From Bacteroidales bacterium (GTDB taxonomy: Bacteria; Bacteroidota; Bacteroidia; Bacteroidales; WCHB1-69): a stretch of 64,000 bases of DNA. Shown here one piece after another: positions 33,619-41,833 of the stretch. The notes beneath the pieces are model-generated. The model saw only the letters and a program-made list of their open reading frames with translations, searched no databases and was not told the origin of the DNA. A program made the position numbers and the translations under genes. The stretch lies in the NCBI GenBank assembly GCA_017395245.1, contig JAFPVR010000002.1, positions 1 to 64,000 of the forward strand, written 5' to 3'. The first letter of the stretch is position 1; every line of letters starts with the position of its first letter.

Positions 33619-35769
33619 CTACAGCACTCTTTCGAAATCCATACGCCGTTTGAGGATGTCAACGGCCACCACGCGCACGCGCACGGGGTCGCCGAATCGC
33701 AGCGAATGGCCGTGGTGTAAGCCTACCAGCGTGTAGTTCTCCTCATCGATGTAGTAGAAGTCGTCGTCGAAAGCGCGCATTGGAATCATGCCTTCGCAGT
33801 GCGACTCCTTCAGCTCGGCATAGACGCCCCATTTGGAGATGCCTGATACCACCGCGTCGAACTCCTGCCCAATCTTGTCGGCCAGATACTCGGCCTGCTT
33901 GTACTTGATGGAGTTGCGCTCGGCCTCCATCGCCTGCCGCTCCATGTCGGAACAGTGCTTGCAGTAGTCCTCATATTGCTCCTTGTTCACCGACGGCTGA
34001 TGGGTCAAGTAACGGTCTAACAATCTGTGTACCATTAAGTCCGGATAACGGCGGATGGGCGAGGTAAAGTGGGTGTAGTAGGGGAATGCGAGTCCGTAGT
34101 GCCCGATGTTGTCGGTAGTATAGACGGCGCGCGCCATGATGCGGATAGAGAGTTTGCTCAGCATGTCGTAGTCGGGCTTGCCCTTCTCGTTTTCCAACAT
34201 CTTGTTCAGCGAGTTGCTAAAGGCTTTCGTGGAGGTGGTCTTCAGGTCGAAACCCAACTTTTTGACAAAATTCTTGAAGATACCGAGCTTCTCCTCTAAC
34301 GGTTTGTCGTGCACACGATAAACGAAGACGAACTCGGGTTGTGTAGAGTTGCGTCTTTTACCGACCTTCTCGGCCACGCGCTTGTTGGCCAGCAGCATGA
34401 ACTCCTCGATGAGCCAGTTGGCCTCTTTCTGCTCCTTGAGATAGACGCCGATGGGCTTGCCATTCTCATCCAGTTTGAACTTCACTTCCTCGGTCTCAAA
34501 GCTGATGGCGTTGTTGTCGAAACGCTGCTTACGCATCACCTGCGCTAATTTGTGGAGCTGCAGGATGGCCTCGCTGAGGTCGCCCTCGCCGGTCTCGATG
34601 ATTTGCTGCGCCTGCTCGTAGTCGAAACGGCGGTTGGAGCGGATGACGGTGTGGCCGAACCACTCCTTGTGGACTTTCGCTTTGTCATCCAAATCGAAGA
34701 CGGCACTGTAGCAGAGCTTGTCCTCGTCGGGGCGCAGCGAACAGAGGTTGTTGGAGAGGGCTTCGGGGAGCATCGGGATGGTGCGGTCCACGAGATAGAC
34801 GGAAGTACCTCTGTTGTAGGCTTCTGCATCGATACCGGTGCCGGGCTTGACGTAGTAGGAGACATCCGCGATGTGGATGCCCACGCGGTAGAGTCCGCTT
34901 TCGAGCACCTCGAAGGAGAGGGCGTCGTCGAAGTCCTTGGCGTCGGCTGGGTCGATGGTGAAGGTAGTGACATCGCGGAAATCCCTGCGGCGCAGAATCT
35001 CCTTTTCGGGAATCTCCGTCGGGATGGCCTCGGCCTCCTGCTCGACAGCTTTCGGGAAGGAGACCGGGAAGTCGCTTTCGGCAAGGATGGAGAGCATCTC
35101 TACATCGTTGCTTCCGGGTTTGCCCAGCACATTGATGACCTCGCCGATGGGGTTGCGGTGGCCGGTAGCCCAGTCGAGGATGCGTACTACCACCTTGTCG
35201 CCGGTTTTGGCCTTGCGTAGCTGTTTGCCGGGGATGATGACATCGCGGCGGAGGATGGTGTTGTCGGGCGCGAAGAAGGCGATGCCGTTGCGGATCTGGA
35301 TACTGCCGACGAGCTGCCGCTTGCTTCGCTGCACGATTTCAACGACTTGTCCCTCAATGCGTTTACCCTTGCGGGCGGGGAAGAGGACGACCTTCACGAG
35401 GTCGCCGTTAAGGGCATTACCGAGGTTGCCGTCGGCCACGAAGATGTCGTCAATGGTCGATTCCTCGGCGGTGTCGTCTTGTTTGCCTTGCGGGATGACG
35501 AAGGCCATGCCGCTGCGTTTTTGTTCCACGCGGCCGACGATGTAGTGCTTGCCGGTGGTCTTGGTGTCCTGGAACTTGCTGTTGAGCTTGTACTTGCCAC
35601 GGCCGGCTTTCAGCACGACCTTCGCATTGACGAGCTTTTCCAGCTCTTTCATGACTTCTGCGCGGCCTTTCTTGTCGAAGATTTTCATCTTGGCCGCGAT
35701 CTGCTTGTGGTTCAGTTTCTCGGTGCTGTTCGAGAGCACCTCTATGATTTGTTTGTTCAGTTCGTTCAT
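33619..35769 (-). CDS. rnr: Ribonuclease R (RNB family 3'-5' exoribonuclease)
   Basis: A 716-residue RNase II/R enzyme: N-terminal winged-helix and cold-shock domains, RNB catalytic domain with FTIDPADAKDFDDALSFE (metal-binding Asp residues) and IADVSYYVKPGT, SLRPDEDKLCYSAVF, HFTSPIRRYPDLMVHRLL, and a C-terminal S1 domain (FDAVVSGISKWGVYAEL). It degrades structured RNA processively in the cytoplasm. Length and domain order are normal for RNase R. Confidence 0.96.
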   Translation of the reverse strand: MNELNKQIIEVLSNSTEKLNHKQIAAKMKIFDKKGRAEVMKELEKLVNAKVVLKAGRGKYKLNSKFQDTKTTGKHYIVGRVEQKRSGMAFVIPQGKQDDTAEESTIDDIFVADGNLGNALNGDLVKVVLFPARKGKRIEGQVVEIVQRSKRQLVGSIQIRNGIAFFAPDNTILRRDVIIPGKQLRKAKTGDKVVVRILDWATGHRNPIGEVINVLGKPGSNDVEMLSILAESDFPVSFPKAVEQEAEAIPTEIPEKEILRRRDFRDVTTFTIDPADAKDFDDALSFEVLESGLYRVGIHIADVSYYVKPGTGIDAEAYNRGTSVYLVDRTIPMLPEALSNNLCSLRPDEDKLCYSAVFDLDDKAKVHKEWFGHTVIRSNRRFDYEQAQQIIETGEGDLSEAILQLHKLAQVMRKQRFDNNAISFETEEVKFKLDENGKPIGVYLKEQKEANWLIEEFMLLANKRVAEKVGKRRNSTQPEFVFVYRVHDKPLEEKLGIFKNFVKKLGFDLKTTSTKAFSNSLNKMLENEKGKPDYDMLSKLSIRIMARAVYTTDNIGHYGLAFPYYTHFTSPIRRYPDLMVHRLLDRYLTHQPSVNKEQYEDYCKHCSDMERQAMEAERNSIKYKQAEYLADKIGQEFDAVVSGISKWGVYAELKESHCEGMIPMRAFDDDFYYIDEENYTLVGLHHGHSLRFGDPVRVRVVAVDILKRRMDFERVL

Positions 35770-35811
35770 GTTTGGTTTAGGGTTAATAGGTTAATAGGTT
35801 AGGGTGTGGGG

Positions 35812-35819
35812 CAAAGATA
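35812..35819 (-). promoter_or_regulatory. -7 promoter box TATCTTTG for rnr
   Basis: TATCTTTG on the minus strand, about 43 bp before the ATG. The short leader contains a triple ttaggttaatagg-type repeat (35778-35802). Confidence 0.7.
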
Positions 35820-35906
35820 CACTTTTTTTGAATAACTGCGTCAGAATTTTTGTAATTTGATTAGATACCATTGTTCTCATTTCAAAAGGAGTAAGAGTGT
35901 CCATTT

Positions 35907-37052
35907 CTATTCAGCATTCCTGATTTTTTTGCCTTGTTTGTCAATATGATAAAAACTCTTGCCATCCAATGAAACAAGGGCTTGACCGTTTTGAAAAACA
36001 GATGCTTGTTCGTAAACTATAGGAATCACAATTTCGCCCTGCCTGTTGATGTAGCCACTTTTCCCATGAAGTTCAACCAATGCCAACCCTTCATGGAAGG
36101 ACTCAATATCATCGTATTCCGGATCAATAATGTATTTCCCTTTTTTGTCGATGAGTCCCCACTTTCCGTTCATTTTAACTGGGGCATCCCCGTTGCAGAA
36201 TGGATATGCATCATCGTACATCGCTTTGATTACCAAATTTTTATCCTTGTCAATATACCCGTACTTTCCTTCTATTTCAATTATCCCAAGTCCTTCTTCA
36301 TCAAGAAAAATCCTTTTCCCGTTGTAGTCAACTTCATCAGCGTAAGGAATATCCTCTTCGTCGGACACCTCAGGGCACGGCCTATTCCTTATCATTCTGA
36401 AAGAAAAGTACAGCATGTTGAGAAACAGTCCCATTAGAAGGGTGACGCCCCATGTTCTGGGATGTGACAATGGATTGACCAAACGATCTCCTATGTCATA
36501 CAAAAGCTGAAAAGGGGAAGAGAGGATATCCCAACTGTTCCACCGCAGATACCTGCCAATATAAATGCCAAAACTGCCGATGAAAAGCAACAGGACAGAA
36601 ATGCCGATAACATATTTTTCTTTGAGGTGGTTTCTGAGTAAATCCTCTATGTCCCAAAGACTAAGAAAGCCGAACAGAAGTCCTGTCCATGCAAAAGAGA
36701 GAATAAGAACCAAGTCAAACCATACTGGCATGGCTGAAGTGAGACGAAGGTGAAACAAGTCCGTTAGGATGTATGGCGCATTCGGGAAAAAGAGTAGCCA
36801 CAAGCAAAGCAAAACGACAAACATCCATTTGGAGCGGCGGAGTTTGGGTTGTATGACCATCAAACTGGAGAAAGCCCAAGGCACAAACGCTAAAAACAGA
36901 TTCCAATTCAGGAAAAGAAAGACGTTGGTGTCCGTATATACAAACCGAAAGATGGATATAGCGAAACAGAAAAGGGAAAGCAATCCCATAAAGATTGTCT
37001 CGTAAAGACGGTTGTATTCTTGTAGTCTCTTCAGTATCATATTTTTATTCAT
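35907..37052 (-). CDS. DUF1361 membrane domain fused to WG repeats
   Basis: A 381-residue protein. Residues 1-225 hold about six to seven membrane helices with the DUF1361 pattern (WNLFLAFVPWAFS, FFPNAPYILTDLFHL). The C-terminal 130 residues are WG-type repeats (KYGYIDKDKNLVI, KWGLIDKKGKYII, KSGYINRQGEIVI), a beta-rich module for protein or ligand contact. The ATG at 37052 is preferred to an upstream TTG. I know of no function for this fusion. Confidence 0.75.
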   Translation of the reverse strand: MNKNMILKRLQEYNRLYETIFMGLLSLFCFAISIFRFVYTDTNVFLFLNWNLFLAFVPWAFSSLMVIQPKLRRSKWMFVVLLCLWLLFFPNAPYILTDLFHLRLTSAMPVWFDLVLILSFAWTGLLFGFLSLWDIEDLLRNHLKEKYVIGISVLLLFIGSFGIYIGRYLRWNSWDILSSPFQLLYDIGDRLVNPLSHPRTWGVTLLMGLFLNMLYFSFRMIRNRPCPEVSDEEDIPYADEVDYNGKRIFLDEEGLGIIEIEGKYGYIDKDKNLVIKAMYDDAYPFCNGDAPVKMNGKWGLIDKKGKYIIDPEYDDIESFHEGLALVELHGKSGYINRQGEIVIPIVYEQASVFQNGQALVSLDGKSFYHIDKQGKKIRNAE

Positions 37053-37095
37053 AAATTGCAATTTCGTTCATCATTCATCATTTTTCATTTTTCAT

Positions 37096-37140
37096 CGCAT
37101 CATCGTAAACCCTCCGTCCTCCTCCGCGACTATGAACCAC
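37096..37140 (-). repeat. Duplicated 3' tail of apbE (degenerate copy)
   Basis: About 45 bp matches the last codons of apbE (37711-37755) with about six changes. On the minus strand it still reads WFIVAEEDGGFTMMR followed by a stop, as against WFIVAEEDGKFTIMR in apbE. Confidence 0.85.
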
Positions 37141-37153
37141 CGTGGTTTTGAGG

Positions 37154-37699
37154 TTAACATTTATTGGTCCAGTTGCAGCCAAAGGTCCATGACAGGATCA
37201 GATAAAAAGATTTCTTTGTTTTCGCCTCGAAAATGTCGTTGCACTGCTCGATTAGTTCACGGAGAGCTTCGTTTAGTATTCCATCTGATACTTTTCGAGA
37301 AGTCCTTTGAAACACGTACCAAGAAAGCTGTTGCACGTATGAAGAGTTCCCGTCAACCCGTTCTACAATCCATAGTGCTTGATTTCTTGTGATCTGTTTT
37401 TCCTCTTGCTTGAACTTGTCAGTTATGTATTTTACCCAGTAGTTGGCGGGAATGCGCGGCAGATACATGATGTCCCCAAATTTGTAAAACGGTTTAGTGT
37501 CGTCATCAAAAAGAGCCTCCATCATGTGTTTCCTGCTTCCAAACAAGCAATAGGATGTTAGTTCGTGATGTTGCCAAACTGTCTGTGAAAGTGTTGCCGC
37601 TGACAGTCTTTCCGAATTCAAATAGTTTTTCCATACCTTTGAGCTAATAGGTTTGTAACTAATAAACGTATTAGTTATAGATTTATTGCATGGGGGCAA
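37154..37699 (-). pseudogene. C-terminal remnant of a Bacteroidales AAA ATPase
   Basis: A 181-codon frame without a P-loop. The core (SRKHMMEALFDDDTKPFYKF, NQALWIVERVD, SSYVQQLSWYVFQRT) resembles the second half of the common archaeal-type ATPase family of Bacteroidetes, in which HPYYVQQLA-like text follows the P-loop domain. The N-terminal half is missing and the start codon is not convincing. It sits between apbE and the duplicated apbE tail, so it is probably left from an inserted element. It is more AT-rich than its neighbours. Confidence 0.65.
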
Positions 37700-37706
37700 A
37701 AAAAGA

Positions 37707-38720
37707 TTATCGCATTATCGTGAACTTTCCGTCCTCTTCTGCGACTATGAACCACGCCTCCAATTCTGGATGTTGTTTCACGATTTTAGCTGACTTTTCG
37801 TAGCCGAGCACCATGAAGGCAGTGGCGTAGGCGTCGGCATGGGCGCAGCTGTTGGTCAGTACGGTGACGCTGAGCAGGTTGGTGCGCTCGGGACGGCCGG
37901 TGCGCGGGTCGAGGATGTGGGTGTAGCGCACGCCGTCCTCCTCGAAGTAGTTGCGGTAGTTTCCGCTTGTGGCTACGGCGCTGAACATATCCTCGGGGAT
38001 GATGTCGGGGTCTGCACGGTGCAGCTCAATGGTTTCGAAGCTCTCTCGCGCTCCATCGGCGGTCTTGGTCGGCACCTGGATGCCCACTTTCCAGGGCTTG
38101 CCGTTCTTGCTGCCGCGGACTGCTACTTCGCCGCCAATCTCCACCAAGCAGTCCCCGTAGCCGTTCCACCACAACCAGTCGGCCACTTTGTCCACCGCAT
38201 ATCCCTTCGCCACCGCGTTAAAATTCAGCTGCACACGCGGGTCTTTCCGGATAATGCTGTCGCCTTGTATGTCAATAAGTTGGAAGCCAACATACTCGCG
38301 AATAGCCGCGAGGGTGTCATCTGCCACCGTGTGTCGTATGCCGTCCTTGCCGAAGCCCCATAGTTGCACTAACGGCTGCACGGTGCAGTCGAAGGCGCCG
38401 TCAGTGCGTTCACTTACCGCTTTGGAGATGTGCAGCACCATGAGGAAATCTTCGTTCAGCTCGACATCCTCGCCTTTATTCCACCTATAGATGATAGAAT
38501 TCGTGTCGAAAATGGAGAAGGTGTGTGACAAATCCGCCAACAGCGAGTCAATCTGTTCATGCGGGTAGGGACTGGTGTCGTCGGGGGTATGCCCGATGCA
38601 GGTGATTGAGTAGGTTGTGCCGAACGCCTGTCCCTCAAAGTGTTTGACGGCCCGCTTCCGCCGGTCGCAGGAGCAGATTAGAAGGAGTAGGGCGAAAAAG
38701 ACCAGAATCCGATATTTCAT
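37707..38720 (-). CDS. apbE: FAD:protein FMN transferase (ApbE)
   Basis: A 337-residue lipoprotein (LLLICSC). ApbE attaches FMN through a phosphodiester bond to Thr/Ser of target proteins such as Na+-translocating NADH dehydrogenase and RNF subunits, in the periplasm. Visible: FGTTYSITC, LSHTFSIFDTNSIIYRWN, DGAFDCTVQPLVQLWGFG, NFNAVAKGYAVDKVADWL, GDCLVEIGGEVAVRG and THILDPRTGRPE with THADAYATAF-like SCAHADAYATAFMVLG. The start at 38720 begins the signal peptide and follows a promoter box. Confidence 0.93.
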   Translation of the reverse strand: MKYRILVFFALLLLICSCDRRKRAVKHFEGQAFGTTYSITCIGHTPDDTSPYPHEQIDSLLADLSHTFSIFDTNSIIYRWNKGEDVELNEDFLMVLHISKAVSERTDGAFDCTVQPLVQLWGFGKDGIRHTVADDTLAAIREYVGFQLIDIQGDSIIRKDPRVQLNFNAVAKGYAVDKVADWLWWNGYGDCLVEIGGEVAVRGSKNGKPWKVGIQVPTKTADGARESFETIELHRADPDIIPEDMFSAVATSGNYRNYFEEDGVRYTHILDPRTGRPERTNLLSVTVLTNSCAHADAYATAFMVLGYEKSAKIVKQHPELEAWFIVAEEDGKFTIMR

Positions 38721-38739
38721 ACGTTTTGGTTTCGGGCGG

Positions 38740-38747
38740 CAAAAGTA
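38740..38747 (-). promoter_or_regulatory. -7 promoter box TACTTTTG for apbE
   Basis: TACTTTTG on the minus strand, 19 bp before the apbE ATG; it separates apbE from the RNA-repair genes upstream. Confidence 0.75.
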
Positions 38748-38770
38748 CACAAATTTCCCAATAAACAAGC

Positions 38771-39889
38771 CTATACGTACAGCCATTCCACCGTTCGTGC
38801 CTCGTAGGTTTCTGGCAGCGACAGTTTGCCTAATATTTTGTCTATGGCGGACTGGGGCACGACGGCTTCGCGAGAACGGTTCCTGTCGAGCATCGTTTGC
38901 CAACCGGTTTCCAAATAGACGATACGCACTCGGGCGCGGTAGGTCTCAAACAGGTTTATGAGAGGCTCCCGCAACTTTGGAGTGACGTTGGTGGCGTTCC
39001 AGACGAAAGGTTGGTGATTGCGCAGGTACGTTTTCGCCTGCTCACGGGCGATGTGGGCCACCCCTCCCTGTCCTGTCGTCGGTGGAATCTTGTGGATACG
39101 GCGGATTTCGTCGAGGGAAATCACGGGCAGGTCGGGCAGGTGTTTGTGTATCCAGGTGTCCTTGCCCGTTCCGGGCAGTCCGCACATCAAGGTGACATCC
39201 CCCCAAGTGTCGTCATACAAGTCCTGCTCTTTCCAGACATCATGCCCGGAAAGGTACGCCCTTCGGGTATATGCCGATGGGAAAGGATAGCCTCCGTCAT
39301 AACATCCCTCCTCTTTGGCCAGTTCCTCGCATAGCGCAATCTTGTCGAGCAGCTCTTGTTGGTCTGCGCATTTGCGGCCCAGCATGTCGGCCTTGCAAAG
39401 GATGCAGAGCATTTTGATGGAGAAATCGGGTGCCAGCAGTCTGTTTGCCGCCATGCGGTGCAGCCGCAACCGCGCTTGCTCATGCTCGATGGCGACGGGT
39501 GGGAACGAATGGTGGCGGATCAGCAGGCAGATGGCCTCGCGAACCTCAACCAGCTCCTTCTGCCCGCAGAGGCCGTATTCCTTCCACAAGAGTTCCCGCG
39601 CCATCCGGCTGCCCGTCGGTGCATGATGGGGCGTGCGCCAGTCGCCGTCCTCAAAGACGGTGGTGGGAATCTTGCCAATATCGTGGAGCATCGTCGCAAC
39701 GTAGAGGATGTGCCGCTGTCGCTCATTCAGCATTTGGTATTCCGGCAGCCTCCTCAAAGCGTCGCATGCTATCATCGTATGGATATAGACATCTCCTTCC
39801 TCGTGATACACGGGCGATTGTCGGGTGTTGCACAAGGCTTCTTCAAATCGGCTGAGTGCCGAGGTTTCGATGTCGGTCCAAGGTATCAT
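38771..39889 (-). CDS. HD-Pnk: RNA/DNA end-healing phosphoesterase-polynucleotide kinase
   Basis: A 372-residue two-domain enzyme. The N-terminal HD domain has YIHTMIACDALRRL, ATMLHDIGK (His69-Asp70) and IRHHSFPPV; the C-terminal kinase domain has Walker A MCGLPGTGKDTW (about 236-246), ISLDEIRR with Asp260, and RNRSREAVV as lid. This layout equals that of Runella slithyformis HD-Pnk, which removes 2',3'-cyclic or 3' phosphates and phosphorylates 5'-OH ends, and whose homologues often neighbour a ligase. A ligase gene lies 64 bp upstream here. The ATG at 39889 is used; upstream codons lie in a simple repeat. Confidence 0.85.
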   Translation of the reverse strand: MIPWTDIETSALSRFEEALCNTRQSPVYHEEGDVYIHTMIACDALRRLPEYQMLNERQRHILYVATMLHDIGKIPTTVFEDGDWRTPHHAPTGSRMARELLWKEYGLCGQKELVEVREAICLLIRHHSFPPVAIEHEQARLRLHRMAANRLLAPDFSIKMLCILCKADMLGRKCADQQELLDKIALCEELAKEEGCYDGGYPFPSAYTRRAYLSGHDVWKEQDLYDDTWGDVTLMCGLPGTGKDTWIHKHLPDLPVISLDEIRRIHKIPPTTGQGGVAHIAREQAKTYLRNHQPFVWNATNVTPKLREPLINLFETYRARVRIVYLETGWQTMLDRNRSREAVVPQSAIDKILGKLSLPETYEARTVEWLYV

Positions 39890-39896
39890 TGGGGTT

Positions 39897-39948
39897 CGGG
39901 ATTCTGGATTCAAGATTCAAGATTCAGGTTTCAAGTTTCAAGACACAT
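39897..39948 (-). repeat. Simple 'gattcaagattcagg' repeat
   Basis: Units ggattctggattcaa, gattcaagattca and ggtttcaagtttcaag fill the gap between the RNA ligase and HD-Pnk genes. The same family occurs at 51294-51325. Confidence 0.7.
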
Positions 39949-39953
39949 GCAGG

Positions 39954-40745
39954 TTAAGAGAAAAGCTCAGATATAGTGCCGGTAATTCTGTTGGGGATGA
40001 TGGGGCGGTCGAGCCAGGGGACAGATGATTCTTCAATAGACTGTAGGAACGAGGCCCGCACATACTTCATCCTGTCCGTCACTACTCCGTTCTCCTCCAC
40101 TTTGATGTATATGCCTTCCATTGTGCGTGAAGGATCCGTCTCCCGGCAGATCTGGTCGGCATCCAAGCCAAGTTTTCCGGCATCTTCGCGCAAATGTTCA
40201 ATGTGATTTGCAGAGATGTATCGTGAATCGCCCAAATGCTTCAGTATTTCATCCAAGTTGTTGAAAATGCCGGTAGCAAGCACGGGTACATGGCATACTG
40301 GCAATCCTTGCAACAATTCATGGCGCGACGGGGTGTCGAGGAAAACCCCGGTATTTCGATCCAGAATGTCAAATTCCATGAAGTAGTGCGGCAGTGCATC
40401 ATAGTACAGGCTGTGTTTGGCATACATCCACTCGCCGTATAGGATGTAACGGTTTCCGAGCACTTCGTGAAGCCTGCTCTGCTGCACGATGGCCCACTGC
40501 TTCAGCAGGTCGTAGTGGCGTTCGCGGTAGCCGCCTGTCAGGAAATGCCCTCGGCTTTGCAGTCGCAGTTCGCCGTCGTCAGTGAAGGAAATGGCCGAGT
40601 TTGCCCCGTCAATTTTCTCTTCCAACACGACATGCTTTCCGGCGATGTCGCTGAACGGCCGCTGGCTCAGATCTTCGTCGCCCGGCTGGAGCCTCGAACC
40701 TTGAATGTGCGGTGTCCGTGGGTATTTTACGATAATATCTTCCAT
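39954..40745 (-). CDS. ATP-dependent RNA ligase
   Basis: A 263-residue nucleotidyltransferase. Motif I EEKIDGANSAI (Lys44 as AMP acceptor, KxDGxN) is followed by a GEWMYAKHSLYYDALPHYFMEF-like motif III region, EGIYIKVE (motif IV) and MKYVRASF (motif V), as in T4 Rnl2-like and related bacterial ligases. It seals 5'-PO4 and 3'-OH ends made by HD-Pnk. The ATG at 40745, 8 bp after the methyltransferase stop, starts the domain properly. Confidence 0.88.
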   Translation of the reverse strand: MEDIIVKYPRTPHIQGSRLQPGDEDLSQRPFSDIAGKHVVLEEKIDGANSAISFTDDGELRLQSRGHFLTGGYRERHYDLLKQWAIVQQSRLHEVLGNRYILYGEWMYAKHSLYYDALPHYFMEFDILDRNTGVFLDTPSRHELLQGLPVCHVPVLATGIFNNLDEILKHLGDSRYISANHIEHLREDAGKLGLDADQICRETDPSRTMEGIYIKVEENGVVTDRMKYVRASFLQSIEESSVPWLDRPIIPNRITGTISELFS

Positions 40746-40753
40746 AGTGTATG

Positions 40754-41380
40754 TCAATTCAGATAGGCAACCATCACGCGGTGATTCGTCACCGACATGA
40801 ACTTTACCTTGTTGCACCCGTTTTTCAAGAAAAGCTCTTTCAAGTCTTCGTTTGTGAAGAGGTGGATGTGCTCGGGATTGTCGTCGGGCTTCGACGGCAC
40901 CGACACAATGACATAGTTCCTCGCCAACCGAACCGCGTTGCGCACCACGGCCTCCGTGTCGGGAATGTGTTCCATCACTTCGAGCATCGTCACCACATCA
41001 AAGGACTTGTCGGGCGCGTCCCAGGTGCAGATATTTGCCAACCGTGGATGCAGGTTGCGGATGCCGCCGTCGTGAAGGCATTGCAGCAGTTCCACCCGGT
41101 GAGGCAGGATGTCGAGACTTGTCACCTCCAAGTCGGGAAACTCTCGAAGCAGCGGGAAGAGGAACACACCCCGGCCGCTGCCCACGTCAAGCAGCGACTG
41201 GCACTGTCCTGCGGGGACAATCCCCTGCAGGAATCCCAGTACCACCTGCACTCTCGGTAAATCTTCTTTCACCTTGAAGTAATATAACTTCTGCTCCGGA
41301 GGATTTTGAGAGTCCCGGTATCTCATCTTATAGCCCCGTTGGTAGGCTTCCAAAAGGCGAGTGTTATATTGCTGCTCCAT
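40754..41380 (-). CDS. Class I SAM methyltransferase in the RNA-repair operon
   Basis: A 208-residue Rossmann methyltransferase: SAM motif SLLDVGSGRGVF (about 62-73), acidic turn VTSLDILPHRVEL, and EVMEHIPDTE (134-143), then NPEHIHLFTNEDL. The ExxEH plus downstream His pattern recalls the metal site of Hen1 RNA 2'-O-methyltransferases, which act in bacterial Pnkp/Hen1 RNA repair, but the EVxEH box is also common in other class I enzymes. Eight bp separate it from the ligase gene. The RNA substrate is an inference from context. Confidence 0.75.
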   Translation of the reverse strand: MEQQYNTRLLEAYQRGYKMRYRDSQNPPEQKLYYFKVKEDLPRVQVVLGFLQGIVPAGQCQSLLDVGSGRGVFLFPLLREFPDLEVTSLDILPHRVELLQCLHDGGIRNLHPRLANICTWDAPDKSFDVVTMLEVMEHIPDTEAVVRNAVRLARNYVIVSVPSKPDDNPEHIHLFTNEDLKELFLKNGCNKVKFMSVTNHRVMVAYLN

Positions 41381-41433
41381 AAGTTAAAATCCAAATACAG
41401 CTCCAAGCATAATCGTCAATCAATCGTTTGCAT

Positions 41434-41805
41434 TCAGTTACTGTTTCTTGCCTTTTCCGTTGCCTCTTGTGCCCATTTCAGGCGGGTTCGGGCCTTCTCT
41501 CGTGCCTCGGCGGCCCACTTCATGCGGGTCTGCGCCTTTTCGGAGGCCTCCTTGGCCCAGCGGGTGCGGGTCTGCGCCTTGTCGTAGTCCTGGTGACGGC
41601 TGTAGTAGTCCGCGTCGCGGAGGTAGCCCTGGGCCTGCTTGTTGTAATATTCCGCGTCGCGTTCGTAGCCCTCGGCCTGCCGGTTGTAGTAGTCCGCGTC
41701 GCGCATGTAGCTCTGCGCCTGCCGGAGGTAGTAGTCGCTCTGGGCATGGACGGTCGTGACGGCGGAGGCGGCGAGCAGCAGCATGACAATAATCGTGTTT
41801 CGCAT
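41434..41805 (-). CDS. Small exported repeat protein
   Basis: A 123-residue protein with a signal peptide (MLLLAASAVTTVHAQ) and two repeat zones: YYLRQAQSYMRDADYYNRQA-like Tyr/Arg units of about 14 residues, then helical units AKEASEKAQTRMKW, AAEAREKARTRLKW, AQEATEKARNSN. The regular Ala/Arg/Glu spacing suggests a helical rod or coiled coil. It belongs by spacing to the transcript between the TerD-like gene (28 bp) and the methyltransferase gene (53 bp). Function unknown. Confidence 0.65.
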   Translation of the reverse strand: MRNTIIVMLLLAASAVTTVHAQSDYYLRQAQSYMRDADYYNRQAEGYERDAEYYNKQAQGYLRDADYYSRHQDYDKAQTRTRWAKEASEKAQTRMKWAAEAREKARTRLKWAQEATEKARNSN

Positions 41806-41833
41806 AATCAGTCTGTTTCTTTGTGTTTTGGTA

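Noticed and set aside
40754..41380. Calling the methyltransferase Hen1 outright
   Set aside because: EVxEH is common among class I methyltransferases, and the Hen1 N-terminal ligase-activating domain is absent; kept as a possibility only.
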